From contig NC_091277.1 of assembly GCF_042100115.1 (NCBI RefSeq), positions 248,001 to 312,000 on the forward strand: a DNA stretch of 64,000 nucleotides, in the 5' to 3' direction. Positions 44,719 to 56,982 of the stretch are shown one piece after another. The position numbers and the translations under genes are program-made. Positions within the stretch are counted from its first letter, which is position 1, and every line of letters begins with the position of its first letter. The notes beneath the pieces are model-generated. The model did no database searches and was not told the origin of the DNA. It saw only the letters and a program-made list of their open reading frames with translations. Source of the DNA: Alternaria dauci (taxonomy: Eukaryota; Ascomycota; Dothideomycetes; Pleosporales; Pleosporaceae).

Positions 44719-45255
44719 GATGATGTTATGGGAGTGAAGGTCGCGATGATGTCAGTGTTGATGGGTCGCGGTGGGTGGTTGGCAACAAAGCGTCGGGGCT
44801 GGGGCAATCGGTCCGAGCAGCTCACTGAACCCTGACCCAAACACCTGCAGCGGGGTGGACCTCAGACACGGCATTCTTGGGGCATTCAACACGAACGCTC
44901 CACATAGCTCCCGTCGCACCTCGTATCTGACCATTCAGATACATATACACGCTGGCCTGGTAACGGGGTGTAGCTGCAATCATGCAGTCGTCCATCTCGG
45001 AAGTTTAATCCTTATCCTCCTCCTCTTGGCTGCATTCGGAGCTGAACACGCGGCCGCACCCGCCCATGTTCTCGACCATGAGACTATTCCATCTCCCTTT
45101 CGGCATCCGATCCCGCTTCCCACACGTGCTTGGCTGCCCTTTCCGAGTACCACCAGCCGCGATAATCATGCCGTGTACGGCTGTATAGACGCTCCGAACA
45201 CCCAATTCTTCTGCTCTCCATTGCACCAACCTAGGCTCATCGCGCGCGCGCCACC
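44719..45255. other. Divergent promoter region
   Basis: About 540 nt shared by the GRF gene (minus) and the GT34 gene (plus). The plus-strand frame overlapping it (44771-45433) is in a different frame from GT34 and has no family. Confidence 0.5.
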
Positions 45256-46169
45256 ATGCTGCTCCGTTCAGCCCGAAGGATTCCGCCGTCGCTCGTCCTT
45301 CTCCTCGTATTCCTCGTCTTCTTGGGATGGCAGCTCAGTCAAGGCCCGAGCCATGAGGAACCTCCCCCGCCAGTCGAGGCGGAACAGAAGCCCCACGAGG
45401 AAGAGAAGAAGCCACTGCGAATCGCCGTCGTGACATTTGTGACGGACCAGCGATCCTATCTCCACCTCTCGCTCAAGAACAAAGACCGTACGTCCAGCCT
45501 TGCGAACCCATCTCAGAGAAATGCTGACACAAACGCTGGGTAGACTATTCCCGACGCCACGGCTACGACTTCATCACCGACTTCGAAGCGCATTCCCCGC
45601 GGGGCCCTGTCTACTGGAAGTTCGACATGGTCGAGCGGCTCGTCAAGACCGCCAAGTACGACTGGATATGGTGGCTAGACTTTGACACGCTCATCACCGA
45701 CACGGGCGTCCGAGTCGCCGACATCATCACCGACGAGCTAGACAAATCCGAGAACCCAAACGAAGTCGACTACATACTCACCCACGACTGCAACGGCTTG
45801 AACCTCGGATCCTTTGCCGTCCGCGGCCACGACCGATCCCTCGAGTTCCTCCGCCGCGCCCTCGAACTCCGTGACGAGGCTGAGAAGAGCCCTGACAACA
45901 AACATTACAGCGAGCAGGACGCCATGGTCGAGCTGCTAAAGGAGGAGCCGTATCTGAGCAGACATATCGTCGCGCCGCAGTCGAAGCTCAATGCTTTTCC
46001 AAGGGATATACCGTGTTTTGAAAACGAAGAGGGCGAGTGGAAGCCAGGCAAGTTTCTCTTGCATTTTGCGGGCGCATGGGCGCATGTCAAGGGCGAGGAT
46101 CCTACGGGCCAGCTTATGAAGAAGTATGAGGGTAATATTATTTGGGGCGACTGGAAGGAGTTTTACTGA
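45256..46169 (+). CDS. GT34 alpha-mannosyl/galactosyltransferase (type II Golgi membrane protein)
   Basis: Exon 1 (45256-45487) and exon 2 (45544-46169) are joined by a 56-nt GTACGT...TAG intron to give 285 residues. A short cytosolic N-terminus and one transmembrane helix (SLVLLLVFLVFLGWQL) precede a stem rich in Pro/Glu. The catalytic domain shows the GT34 blocks: LRIAVVTFVTDQRSY, the HYSRRHGYDF segment, KFDMVERLVKTAKYDWIWW, the nucleotide-sugar/metal DxD site in WWLDFDTLI and the LNLGSFAVRGHDRS segment. The final GKFLLHFAGAWAHV block carries the conserved HFAG. Homologues include Gma12/Mnn10-type enzymes of outer N-glycan elongation. The exact linkage is not readable. Confidence 0.9.
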
Positions 46170-49100
46170 AGCCGCGTCTGGGAAAGGGTTCGGGTATGTT
46201 GGCGTTTGGACATGGACACGATATCCGGGGTTTCTACTCTCATGATGAATCATCTAATGCCGCTTTCGGATGTTGAATGAACTATAGCACGGTTTCACGT
46301 AGGAGTTCAAATAATGCGACACGTCCATCCATGATGATTGATCCATCACATGCCGTTCAAACCTCCCAGCGTCTCGCACCCCTCGCGTTACAAACACCAC
46401 AGCCGAATCGCACGCACACCGCCAAACCGCAAACATTGAATTTTGCAACGTCGAGTTTGTACAGGAACTGCTTCTTGCCAGTCATGCGGTGGTGCAGCCT
46501 CCGACATGTCACTTGAGAAATCCATTCATTTTCAAATGCCACATATAATCGGTTTGGCTGTTTTTTGAGCACTTTCGTAAACGAATACCAAGTGTCCGTA
46601 TGAACCATGTCAACACTAGATCCACCACAGACGCAACTGCTTTGTGCAGGCCGCCGGTTCCTTCTGCTGCTCATGTGTCGTCGTCCGGTTAGTTTCGAGT
46701 GAAGCATTTGATAATAGGTGTGTAGAAGTAACAATCCGCAAGACAAGGATTATGTAGTCTTGAGAACCATCTAAGCTGTGTTGTCTCCTTCTTCCCCGTC
46801 TCGGAACATAGCTCGCGTACGCTTTGATTTTGCTTCACTCTCGCTCCACCCATCCAATACGCGGTATCGCATTTCAATCACTCATGAAAATGACAGTATG
46901 GTCTTTGAGATATTGTTCAACGCGGTCGGAGGAAACAACGGCAACATTAGTTGTTCCAGAGTAACTTTGAGAAAGAGTCGGCTATATTTTGTCTCATCAT
47001 TCTCCGGGACGACATCAGGAATACAATTTCTGCTTTTTTGTGATAATTATCGGAAAAGGTTCGTGTATGACCGTGCGGAAGTCAACCCGGCAGGTGGCCC
47101 GTTGGGAATGGGTCGTATAGACTCGTAAATGTGAGATGAACAACAGCGACGACATTATCATGAGCCCCTTGGTATTTTTTGAGAACAGAAGCCAAGTGTA
47201 ATTCCGTCATCGCCTTGTCAGAACACCATATAGACAAACTTTTGGCCTTTTTAGTAATATAGGAAAACGTGATGATATAGAAAGGAAGAAAGAGGGCAGC
47301 GAAAGGGTGCTTTTATACACAGTCCGGGACGGTTAGCTTAGCAGAAGAGTCACTGTAGCATCGTCTCTGCCGGTTTTCAGTGTCAATCTCATAACGCTTC
47401 CAGTCGCGACATGAGCCAGTAAGTAGTCGGCTTTGATCTTTGCATCCACTCAGCCGCTCAGCAAGATTGCGACATGTCGGCTTTGATTCCAAGGTTGTGA
47501 TATCCGCTGGTGTAGGTGCGCGGTACTCATCTCAAGTTGTCCGGCAGTTTTTTTGGAAGGTCTAGAGAACCAGGCCAAACAGGGAAGAACATTGGTCTTC
47601 TCATACATATCTTCCGGCAGAAGAACAGCCATGACTCCTTGCCAGACGTTTTTTGGTTAATAAAAGAAGAGGGTGTGTGGTAGTAAGGAGCACTGTAGCA
47701 GACTCGCATTTATATCGATCCCTGGGCAGCTTGCGTTTAGCCTGGCGCCCGTGGACTCCAAATCAGACGTTTCTTGTTGTGTTTTAGGTCGAGCAGCATT
47801 TCCACGAACGAATCGTTGTTTGTTGCAGTTTTCAAGCATCTTTCTGGCAGTCTCGGTCATAAAGGCGGCATGCTCACGTTTTGGTGCTTCGCCTGTGCTA
47901 TGCGCATACTCTGTGCTGTCCCCAAACGTTTGACAAACGGAAAGAGCAGCAAACATCGAATAACCTCTGCTTCATTTTGGTATAAGAACCTGCCGCGCGA
48001 GGTAAAGAGAAGGAGTCAGAGGACTGATCCGAAAAGTTCTTTTATGCCACATATTAATGGTTTTCCGCGAAGGAGCATTTAGAGCCACTGCCAGACTTTC
48101 GAAATCATTTCGTGATAGGGTAGTGTTTCTGGACGTGCATATCCTGTTTTTTGGTGGTGGAATCCGCATGCGCATTTTTAGGTGCGTCTCCAAGGTGTCC
48201 TAGTCATTCTTTGACCTTGGCTGTATTTCAAATCTCGAAGGGAAAGAAAAGACCATGGATTTATGTTCATTCCGTTTTTGGAAAGACCTGTCAAGTTTTG
48301 TGGTGTAAAGAAGGAGTGGTTGAAGACCGAGACGAGAGATTTATATAGGTAGGAACCGCTCCAATTACCCTTTCGACATCGGTGAGGTACGCAGTGTTTT
48401 TTTGTTGTTTTAGATAAAGCCAACCACTGGATAGATCTATGTGTGCGTGCGACATATCTGTGACCCCCGCAAAGTTTTCAGGACTCAGAACGCCTAAACG
48501 TAATCTTCCAAAGTCATAGAAGCGTGCATGTAAAGTCCTTGATTCAATTTTCTTTCTTCGAACATACAGAGACGTTCTCATGTGTTTCAGCGAACTACGG
48601 AAACAGCCGAAATACCGATCTTAGAACATTCGACTTTCCCAAGATCCCATACGTGATTATGCCACGCCGTTTTAGTGCTTCGCGAGTTGCGACTATGAGG
48701 AAAGAAGCCTGACAGGGTTGAGAGACAGATTCTTACATCTGATGACCAGAGTCTAAGAGCAAATTTCCATAATCCAAAACCGCTCCTCGCTTTTGGCGAA
48801 CATAGTAGCGTAGATCCTTCTTTTCAGTGTGTCGACAAAGTTCGCCGTCTTTTTGTTGCCATCCTCTGTTTCCAAGCCCATTGATGTATCTCCAATCCTT
48901 TACAAAAGGCCAGAAAGAGATTCATGGTTCCTTCATTGCAGCTCTTGATCCTCCCATGAGGGTTTCAAGACATGAATTCTGATAGTAAGCAAAGTCCAAA
49001 TGTGCGACAAGCAAATTCCAAAATGGAAAGCCGCAGCCAGAGACCAGACATCCATGGTCGGTCTTCGACTTTCTTTTTCTAAAGAAGGATGTAATTCTGG

Positions 49101-50790
49101 TATAACGTTTTCAATGGTCAGCGACAATGTTTTCCTTCCAACATAGTACTTGGCTACCGAGTTTTAGTACACGGATCATCGGAGCCGAGAAGCTAACCTA
49201 TGAATTTACGTTTGCAAGGGTAAATTCACAGCGCTAGACATACATCCTGTGGTTATTTATTCGAGAAGGCTGCAGTAGACGAGAGTTTATACATGTTTCC
49301 GAATTTTCGATCCCAAGTCGACTTCCTCCAGAGACATGAGGGTGTGCTTGAAAACTTGGTCAGACGAACCATGACTCCAGCTCTTCCGTATCTCTAGTGC
49401 CAAACATAGGATGGTATAGTTGGGTTTTTCGTAGACGAACAAGCCCATAGGGTTGTAGATAGCCATTCGATGACAGCGGCCGACAAGGTTTGTATCCTGC
49501 AGTCCCTCAGCGAGCGCCCGTTTCAGTAAGTCGGTGCATACGACCTTTTCAGACCACGGCTAGAACGCTCTAGACATGACCTCGGGAGACTTGGGATTAT
49601 CGTTTTGTACCAAGTCGTCTTTGTGAAGATAGAGACGTGGTGGTAATGTTTTTGGCTTCGGAGCAGCGAGACAGGCATGAAACCAGTTCTTTAGAGTTTT
49701 GGAAAAAGGATGAACCATTGCAACCACTTCTTCAGTAGAGCGCGTTTTTCGTGGAGTACGAGGAGGGTACCAGGAAGGGGGACCGCGAAAGAACAGACTT
49801 TATAGCTAGAAAAACTATTATTGGGGGCAAGATGAGGGTACATATTTTGGAAATCTAAGCGCCGGCAAGGTCATATTCGCTGGGTAGAGGCTCTTTGGTT
49901 TCGCGAAATGATAGCCAGCGATAGTTGAACCCGAAACCGCAGCACCGCGCATTTGATGCTTTTTTGACGATTTTCGGAATAGGAAGACATGAGATAGCGA
50001 GCTTCTTTTTTTCTTGGAAAACAATAATGTAACGGGTGTGGCGAGTAAGTAGAGAAGAGATCCCGATGTTTTATGCCAGGAATTTTGGACGACGACACCC
50101 AGTATAAGCCGTCTACTCGGATTTTTCGATGCTGCTGCCAGGACATTGAATGCTTCTTTGACGTTGTATGACTCGACGAAGAAGTCGCGAAGACATAAGT
50201 CCTGATGCTCTGAAGTTTGGTGGAATAGTCAAGGAGCAGACATACTCCTTGCTCATTAGTATTTTGCTGGCGCAAAGAACGCAACATGATACTTTTGTGG
50301 ATAGGGTTCGAGATTTGGCGGATACATCGTTGGAGAAATGACGGGGGAAGAGGAGGCGCCGTGCATGGTATTTGTATGTCGACGTCGTGCGGACAGATAC
50401 AACTGTAGGATAGAGTTTTTGAGGAATTCGCGGAGGGTAGCGGGAAATGTGGTCGTCTGCTCGACACATGGACAGTGTCTGCAGGTGTTTGAGAAAAGGA
50501 AAACATGGCGGCTGGTGACGAGAGATTTTGGCGGCCTCCAGCGCACAGTCCATGAACAGTACCAAGTGTAATGTTAGGTGAGAAAATAGCATGAAGTTGT
50601 GAGTGAAGAGAGAAAGGGGTGAAGAGAAGCAGAGACGGGCTTATATACTGTACTGTAGGACTGGACGAAAAAAAAAGCATAATGTGCTGTTGGTCGAACC
50701 AATACTCCTACCGTCTTCGATGTAGCCACAGCACAACCAATAGAACTACCGACGGCACCACAGTACTACCCAATCTGCATACATGTCTTC
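46170..50790. other. 4.6-kb gene-poor region with six TATA-plus-pyrimidine modules
   Basis: No convincing protein gene was found. On the minus strand TATA-type sequences followed directly by CT-rich stretches recur at 50640-50647, 49798-49806, 49285-49292, 48339-48349, 47708-47716 and 47310-47318. Those at 49.29 and 48.34 kb are followed by the same CTCTCGTCT string. Short ORFs after these modules are common, but several are broken by one stop (for example 49718-49287, 144 codons with a TAG), about what chance gives in this much sequence. The overlapping 269- and 159-codon minus-strand ORFs at 49.9-50.7 kb lie in different frames and show no family. The region may hold non-coding RNAs, lineage-specific small genes or old repeats. 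Confidence 0.5.
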
Positions 50791-53237
50791 TCAAACACTG
50801 GCCAACAACTCCGATGCCTTTTCAAGAGTCCCGGTTAACCAAGTATTCCACTCTAAACACAAAGTCAAGTTCCGGTCTTGAAGCGCCTCCGTATTCGCAG
50901 GAAGAGTCTGTGCTTTATACCCTGTATCTCATCAGTCACATTCCACAACATTCCCCTAGTCCAACTTACCATCATCCCGGTTCGGCGCATATAAGCCGTT
51001 TCTGTAGAACTGTCGACCAGGCAGACCATCTCGTCTAACAAACAGCCTCTGCACATCCTTCATAACGCTGTTCGCTTTCCGAACCCTCACCGCATCATCA
51101 AGAAATGATGGCTCACTGGCTCGGTCCGTAAATTCGGTGGCTACTTGACGCAACCTCCTTCCTACATTAGCAAGGTCGTTTATTTTGACTTTCCGCTGAA
51201 CAGCCGCGCTATCCGGCATGCCCATGGTCTCCCCGACAAGCTCTCGGATCCAGTAGTTGATGTTCCGAGCGTAAGTATCCATGTCGAACGGTATGAGAGT
51301 ATCGTCTGCCAGGTGGAATGCTAGTAGTGCAATGAATCGTCCTACAGTGGCGTGGATCCCGAAATCCGGATCGACCATGCTCTTCATCCAGCGATACGAG
51401 TCGTAGTTGCTGTGGTAATGGTAGACTGGCGACTCGCGACTGGCATCCATACCTAATCACCAACAGACTCGTCAGTATCCGTCTCACAAGCTTGTCGTAC
51501 AACACAGGAACTTACCAAAGTCCAGAGCCCCAATCCCTAATTGCAGAAACGCCGTGTAATCACTTCCACTCCCCAGATTCGTAAATCCATTATCCTCAGG
51601 CCGAAACATGTACAACTCATACCAAGCATCGTACAACGTCTTGTTTCCGTATTCGACCTTCTTCATGATGTTTTGCACAACGGTACGTAACTCGGGAGTA
51701 GCACCTGCACCGGGCAGCGGGCCTGCAACGCCAATATCGACGTTGAGATAGGTCAGTGCAGTCATGGAGAGCCAGGGAGCGTATTCTTCGACCCATTCTG
51801 TTGATCCGATTAGCGCATACTCTTCCGCGTCCCAGGAGGCGAAGACACTGTAAAATGCAAAGATTCGATTAGCTTGGACTTCTTATTGTCAGATAGGAGG
51901 GGTAGCAGTGGACGTACATGTTCCGTCGTGGCTTCCAACCAGTTTCCAACAACTCGCCGAAAGCTCTTGTGAGTTCGACCAAGATAGCTGAACCAGAGTT
52001 CGGATCTGCAGCTCCGCCAACAATCCAGGCGTCGCGGTGGTTACCGATGATGATCGTTTCATCGGGATTCGTGCCGTTGATTATGCCGATGACGTTCCAG
52101 ATTGGCGTGGTCTTTTCTTCCATGAAGTTCGTGAGAGAAAGAGTAACTCCTGGTGCTGGGCCGGTGCTGTATGTTGCTTTCAGGCCGCCGATCCATCCGT
52201 CTCGATTCATCACCTTTCCTGATGTACCATGGTCATCCAGAGCCTTCAGGAGTGGCAGAGCGTCGCGGTGAGATATGGGCAAAGACGGGATTTTGGGTAG
52301 ATTCGGAGGATTGCTGACACGCTTGACGCCGGGTTTCGATGGGTATCCGGGTGTCGTTGGATCGCCGGGGTATTGGTTAACATACGCAACTGATCCTCGC
52401 TGTATGGAGGAAGGCTGACGCGCTGGACCATCTGCGAGAAGTCAGCGATACGTGACTGCTATATATAATGGTAGGGGATTCATACTAGGATATGCAGCCT
52501 GTCCTTTGGCCTCTTGCGGTCCGTCATCTCCAGGATCACTGAACATCACGACTCCGACCATGCCATGTGCCTCGGCATTTATAACCTTTACACCACGAAA
52601 AGGGCCTCCGTACTTTGCGAGAGCAATCTTTCCTTGCAGGTCGATATTGGCTGCTGCGAGTGCCGCGAAGTCGTCTTTATGGCCGCGACTATTGTAGATT
52701 AGTAGTGATCAGAACAATCGGCACGCACACCTCTTACCCAACATAGACATACTCTGTTTCTACTTTCCCAGAGGCAGAGTATCCATGAAATCCTGGCAAC
52801 GCTTGAGGAGAGCTTGTCGTTTCGTCTTCCGGCAATGCGTCCTCGTACATCTGAGCCTCATGCAACGTGCGATTTCCCGATCTCAAGACTAGCTTTTGCT
52901 CTTTCGGATAGTTGAGAAATACTTCATACTCGACTAGTGAAGCAGGTACGCCGTTTTCAGTCCACGCATCCGCAGTTGCTTCTGCGATTGACTTGTTGCG
53001 TCCAGCGACATGATCGCCATAGGTGTAATATGACGACCAGTCATCGATGAATAAAGTCGAGAAAGACTCGTGGAGGATATCCTCATTCTTGCTCCGTACT
53101 GGCGGGAAAGGAACGGCCTGGCGAGGCACTAGAGGACGTTGTTGTGATTGCTGGCCGGTTTCGAGGCTGCGGAGATCTCGTTGGCATGCTGTTGTCAATT
53201 GCACCAAGCTCAGCGCAGACAGTAAGAATGACACCAT
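50791..53237 (-). CDS. Secreted M28 glutamate carboxypeptidase II-type metallopeptidase
   Basis: Six exons, 53237-52738, 52688-52486, 52431-51918, 51847-51516, 51452-50970 and 50921-50791, give 720 residues. A signal peptide (FLLSALSLVQLTTAC) starts at the ATG 53237; the frame is open further upstream without support. A PA-like domain lies in the first third (GKIALAKYGGPFRGVKV, MVGVVMFSDPGDDG). The co-catalytic di-zinc peptidase domain carries GNHRDAWIVGGAADPNSG (His and bridging Asp), WDAEEYALIGS (catalytic Glu), LNVDIG (Asp) and VYHYHSNYDS (His), so all expected ligands are present. A C-terminal dimerisation domain follows. The family removes C-terminal glutamate from peptides or folyl-polyglutamate; here it is predicted to act outside the cell or in the vacuolar/secretory lumen. 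Confidence 0.93.
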
Positions 53238-53695
53238 GGTTGAGTGATATCTGGTGTTGTTGTAGTTGTGTCTGAAGTCGGTATATGCGCAGTGAGCAAG
53301 CGCAAGGTAGATAGTAGGGCACGTGCGTCGCTCTTTTGCAGTGAAGGGGTAGGAGCGAATGCCCACTGTTGGTTCCCCTCTCCATCGTTTCTGCCTCATA
53401 TATTATCAAATCGTTCCCGTTCCTTGTATACGATGTTGCAGGGATGTGCAAATAGCCGACATGCCGCTGGGGTCGTGTATGGTACGCCAGCTCGGACGGC
53501 TAAGGTGAACCTCATTGCATGAGTGAGGACTGTGTCAGAAAAGCGAATCAAAGTGCGAATCCTTTGCGAGAACTTGAGCGTTTCACACGTGGACTAGTGA
53601 TGTAGTGAGATCTCCATGCTTGTACAATGGAACACAAGATTAATTCGTACACGTCTTACTCGAAAGTCAACCTACTGTGAGCTCACTCTCCATTA
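53238..53695. other. Intergenic region
   Basis: About 460 nt between two minus-strand genes; promoter of the peptidase and 3' end of the PDI-like gene. No gene seen. Confidence 0.5.
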
Positions 53696-55257
53696 CTAGA
53701 GCTCGTTATGGCCAGGTGTCTCCGGATCTTGCGACACATCCTCTGCAACCTCTTCAACCTCAATCTTGACCTGCTCAGAGTCCGCTGCCTTCTCCTCCTT
53801 AGCTTCTAGTTTCTCGCCAGCAGCCAGGAGGGAGTCAGCCAGCTTCTCTTTCTTGCCCTCGCCCATTCGAATGGCATCGACCCACTGTTCGACTGCCTCG
53901 GCTCCGAAAGAGCTGCCAGAGTACTTCTTGTACCATGCGCGCTTGCCGTTGGTAGCAATGAGGTGGACCTCATCCGCACTTCCCAGGCCGAGCTCTGTGA
54001 CCAGAGACGCAGCAAGTGGGTTTGTCGAAGGTACACCGACGAAGGGGAAGAGATGGCTGCCAGAAGCATCGTACTTCTTGTGAATGGACGCAAGGGATGC
54101 AATGGCAGTGGTTGCAGCCTCGGAAGACTCGTCCTTGGGTAGAAGTGCCAGGATACAGGTCTTGCTCTGCTCGGTCAAGCACAATGCTTGAAGCTCGGCA
54201 GCTTCAGCGAGCAGAGGTATCGTTGGCTTGGCTTCTTCGACTGGGATTTCGATTGGGTTGGGTGTATCCTCATCCTTGACATTCGGATCAGGCGACTCAG
54301 TCGGTACGACCGGCTCCTCGACAGTCTCGTCTGTGGCTGAGACAGCGGCCGAAGATGCATCCGCGGACTTGTGTGAAGCTGAGGCTTTTGCAAACTTGCT
54401 GGAGGACTTGGATTCCTTCTTGGTATCCTTCTTAGCCTTGGACTTCTTCTCCTTCGCAGGCGGGTGATCGGGGTTGGGTGGGGCGACCTGGGAGAGAAAC
54501 TCGACCATGGCTGCTTTGTCGGCCTTGCCTTCGTGCTTGATGGGTGTGTCGGATCCCGCGGGAATTAGGATCAAGCTCGGGAAGTCGGTAATGCCATACT
54601 TTTCCACTGCCGCCTTTTCCGACTTCTTGACTTGTGCAACCGACACGACTCCAGCGAAGTCAATCGCTAGGGCGCGGAGTGTGGCGCTGACAATACCCTT
54701 CTCGCTGAACAGAATGGCCTTGGCGGTGTCCTTGTTCTCCTGCAACCACTCGTCGAGGTTCTTGTCGTTCACCCTCTTCACGATATTGGGCACCTTGTCC
54801 TTGACGGCGTCCACGATGGCCTTGGCGGAACGAGGGCCTTGGTAGTCCTCTACCGTAGGCTTGCCGGGCTTCTTGCCGGGCCGAACAATCTTGAGGGTAG
54901 GGAAGCCCTGAACGCCCATCTTTCCGCAGAAAGGCTTGTTCATCTCTTCATCACAATTAACGGCGGCGACTTTGGCAATACCTGCGAGGGACTTGGCGGC
55001 CGTTTCGTAAGCGGGCTTGAGGTTCTTGCAGTGGCCGCACCATGGCGCGTAGAATCTGGGAGGTGTGAGGGGAGGAGAGGATGGCAAAGGAGGATGGCTT
55101 ACTCGACGATAGACGTGTAGTTGGACTTTGCGATTACTCTGTCATAGTCCATGCCTGTAATCTGAACGACTGGACTACTCTTGGAGTACATGCCCTCGGC
55201 GTGGACATTGTGGGCCAGCGCGGCCGTGGCGGCAAACAGCGTGGTTGCGCGGACCAT
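53696..55257 (-). CDS. PDI-like thioredoxin-domain protein of the ER, ending in HNEL
   Basis: Exon 1 (55257-55103) and exon 2 (55055-53696) are joined by a 47-nt GTAAGC intron to give 504 residues. A signal peptide (TTLFAATAALAHNVHA) leads into a thioredoxin domain with the redox site WCGHC in FYAPWCGHCKNLKPAYE and the cis-Pro loop in VQGFPTLKIVRPG. A second thioredoxin-like domain without CxxC follows, then a Lys/Ser-rich and acidic linker and a third degenerate thioredoxin-like region (TCILALLPKDES). The C-terminus is HNEL, close to the HDEL/KDEL retrieval signal, so an ER-lumen protein of the Mpd1/P5 type is likely. It probably helps disulfide formation or shuffling in secreted proteins. 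Confidence 0.9.
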
Positions 55258-55536
55258 GGTTGCAGTGTGTTGTGGTTGGAGTGGAGAATAAGCAGAGGTG
55301 CGGCCGCTGCAGTGTATATAGGCTCACATAGCGTTGTTGCCAGGTTGGCCTTTTCACTCATCTGTGACAGCTTGCCATAAGTTACATGGCCATAGCTGAG
55401 ATGCGGGGAGACAGGGATCAGTCCGGACTAGCGCCTATGACCGCATGCCCGCTGGAGCTGCCTGCGCTCTACTGCGTCTCTCCACAGACTAAATACCACT
55501 TGCGACACGCGCCTTAGCACACGCAATACTACAACA
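55258..55536. other. Divergent promoter region
   Basis: About 280 nt between the PDI-like gene (minus) and VTA1 (plus). A TATATAGGC sequence lies near 55314-55322. Confidence 0.4.
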
Positions 55537-56982
55537 ATGGCCGACGCAGTACCGGCAAAGCTCAGGAGCTTGCAGCTCGCGTCTTTTGCGAAGCGCGCCG
55601 CTCAGCTGGAGAAGTTCAAGCCCATCATCACCTACTGGTGTGAGTACCGTCGCGTCTGTCACTACAAGAGACGCATACTAAAGCTGCACAGTGCGCTTTT
55701 ATATAGTCCAAAGAATCATCGCCAGTGGACTCCACTCGGCTGACCAAGAATGTACCGCCTACACGACCGATCTCATGGAGAAGCTGGAGCGGGCAAAGGC
55801 CGAGAACCCAAACGAAGATGCACTGCTCGATGACACGGTTGCGAGCGCATACTGTGAACAATTCGCTCTGCAGACTCTCGCAAAGGCAGAGAGGGAGATG
55901 GCCGAGAACAGAGTCAATGGGTGCGTACTAAACACGTCGTCTCATGGCGGACCCTCCCTTCTAACACGGTTCGCAGGCAGACCGCCGACACCCTCCTCGC
56001 AGCTTCCACGTTCCTCGAGGTAATGTCTGTATGGAAGAACAACGACCCCGAGATTACTTCCAAGATCAAGTTCGCAAAGTACCATGCGCTGCGCATCGTC
56101 AAAGCCATCAAGGCCAACGAAGACCCGAACGCGACGAACCCCAGACAAGAAGCACCACAACAGCCGTCTGCGCTAGATCCGAACGATCCAGAAGTGCAGA
56201 GTATAAACCAGGGCGCTCCGCCCGAGAACCCATACCAACCCTATGTCGAGACGGTACCCAACACGACCCAGCCGTCGCCCAGTTTGTCCGCGCGCCAAGT
56301 GTCACCGCCAGCTCCCAATTTCCCTTCCGCGCCTACGGGATACAATCAATCATCGCACAATGATGTCTCTCCCATATCACAACCAGCAACCTCGCGGCAG
56401 GGCTCTGTCGTCTCAATCGGCGGCGGATACTTTCCAAAGACCGACCCTCCTACTTTCACGTCAGAGGCGACAGCACCAGGGCTACCCACCGCACCCATGG
56501 ACATCGACCCTCTCACATCTTCTCTACCAAACAGCCCTGCGCCACAAGCTCCAGAAGCTTCAGACCCCGCAAGCTTCTACCAGAACCCGGCATCTCCCCC
56601 ACCCATGGCCCCCGAGCAACCACCTCAAAATGCATTCCAGTCGCCTCCACCACCTCAAGTCCCCCAGAAGCCACAGAGACTATCTTCGAGCTTTACAGCC
56701 CCTCCGCAACCATCCCAGAACTTCTTTCCACCGCCCATGATGTCTCAGCAACAGTACCAGCAACAATACTCGTCAACACCTAACCAGAATCCCTACGCTC
56801 AGCCACCAGGGCCTCCTCCACAGCAACAGCAGTCATCGCAGGGCCCATTCAGAGATGACGAGGATTCCATCATGGCAGCTACAAAGCACGCAAAATGGGC
56901 CATCTCAGCGCTGAACTTTGAAGATTCGACGACGGCCGTCAAGGAGTTGAGGGCGGCGCTGCAGGCTTTGGGCGCGGCTTGA
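55537..56982 (+). CDS. VTA1: Vta1, regulator of the Vps4 AAA-ATPase in the MVB pathway
   Basis: Three exons, 55537-55639, 55692-55920 and 55977-56982, give 445 residues. The N-terminal domain (two MIT-like modules) is recognised from KLRSLQLASFAKRAAQLEKF, the exon-junction segment YWLRFYIVQRIIASGLH, and FLEVMSVWKNNDPEITSKIKFAKYHA. The long middle is Pro/Gln/Ser-rich and disordered. The C-terminal Vta1/SBP1/LIP5 (VSL) domain is seen as MAATKHAKWAISALNFEDSTTAVKELRAALQAL. The VSL domain dimerises and binds Vps4 to stimulate ESCRT-III disassembly at endosomes. First ATG and both introns give an unbroken family match. Other frames of the Pro-rich region give long shadow ORFs. Confidence 0.95.

Noticed and set aside
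44771..45433. 220-codon plus-strand ORF across the GT34 start
   Set aside because: Different frame from the clearly conserved GT34 exon 1; low-complexity translation.
49871..50680. 269-codon minus-strand ORF (and an overlapping 159-codon ORF in another frame)
   Set aside because: Three overlapping frames are all fairly open because the strand is CT-rich; no family, no consistent splice structure, and nothing favours one frame. Left as part of the gene-poor region.
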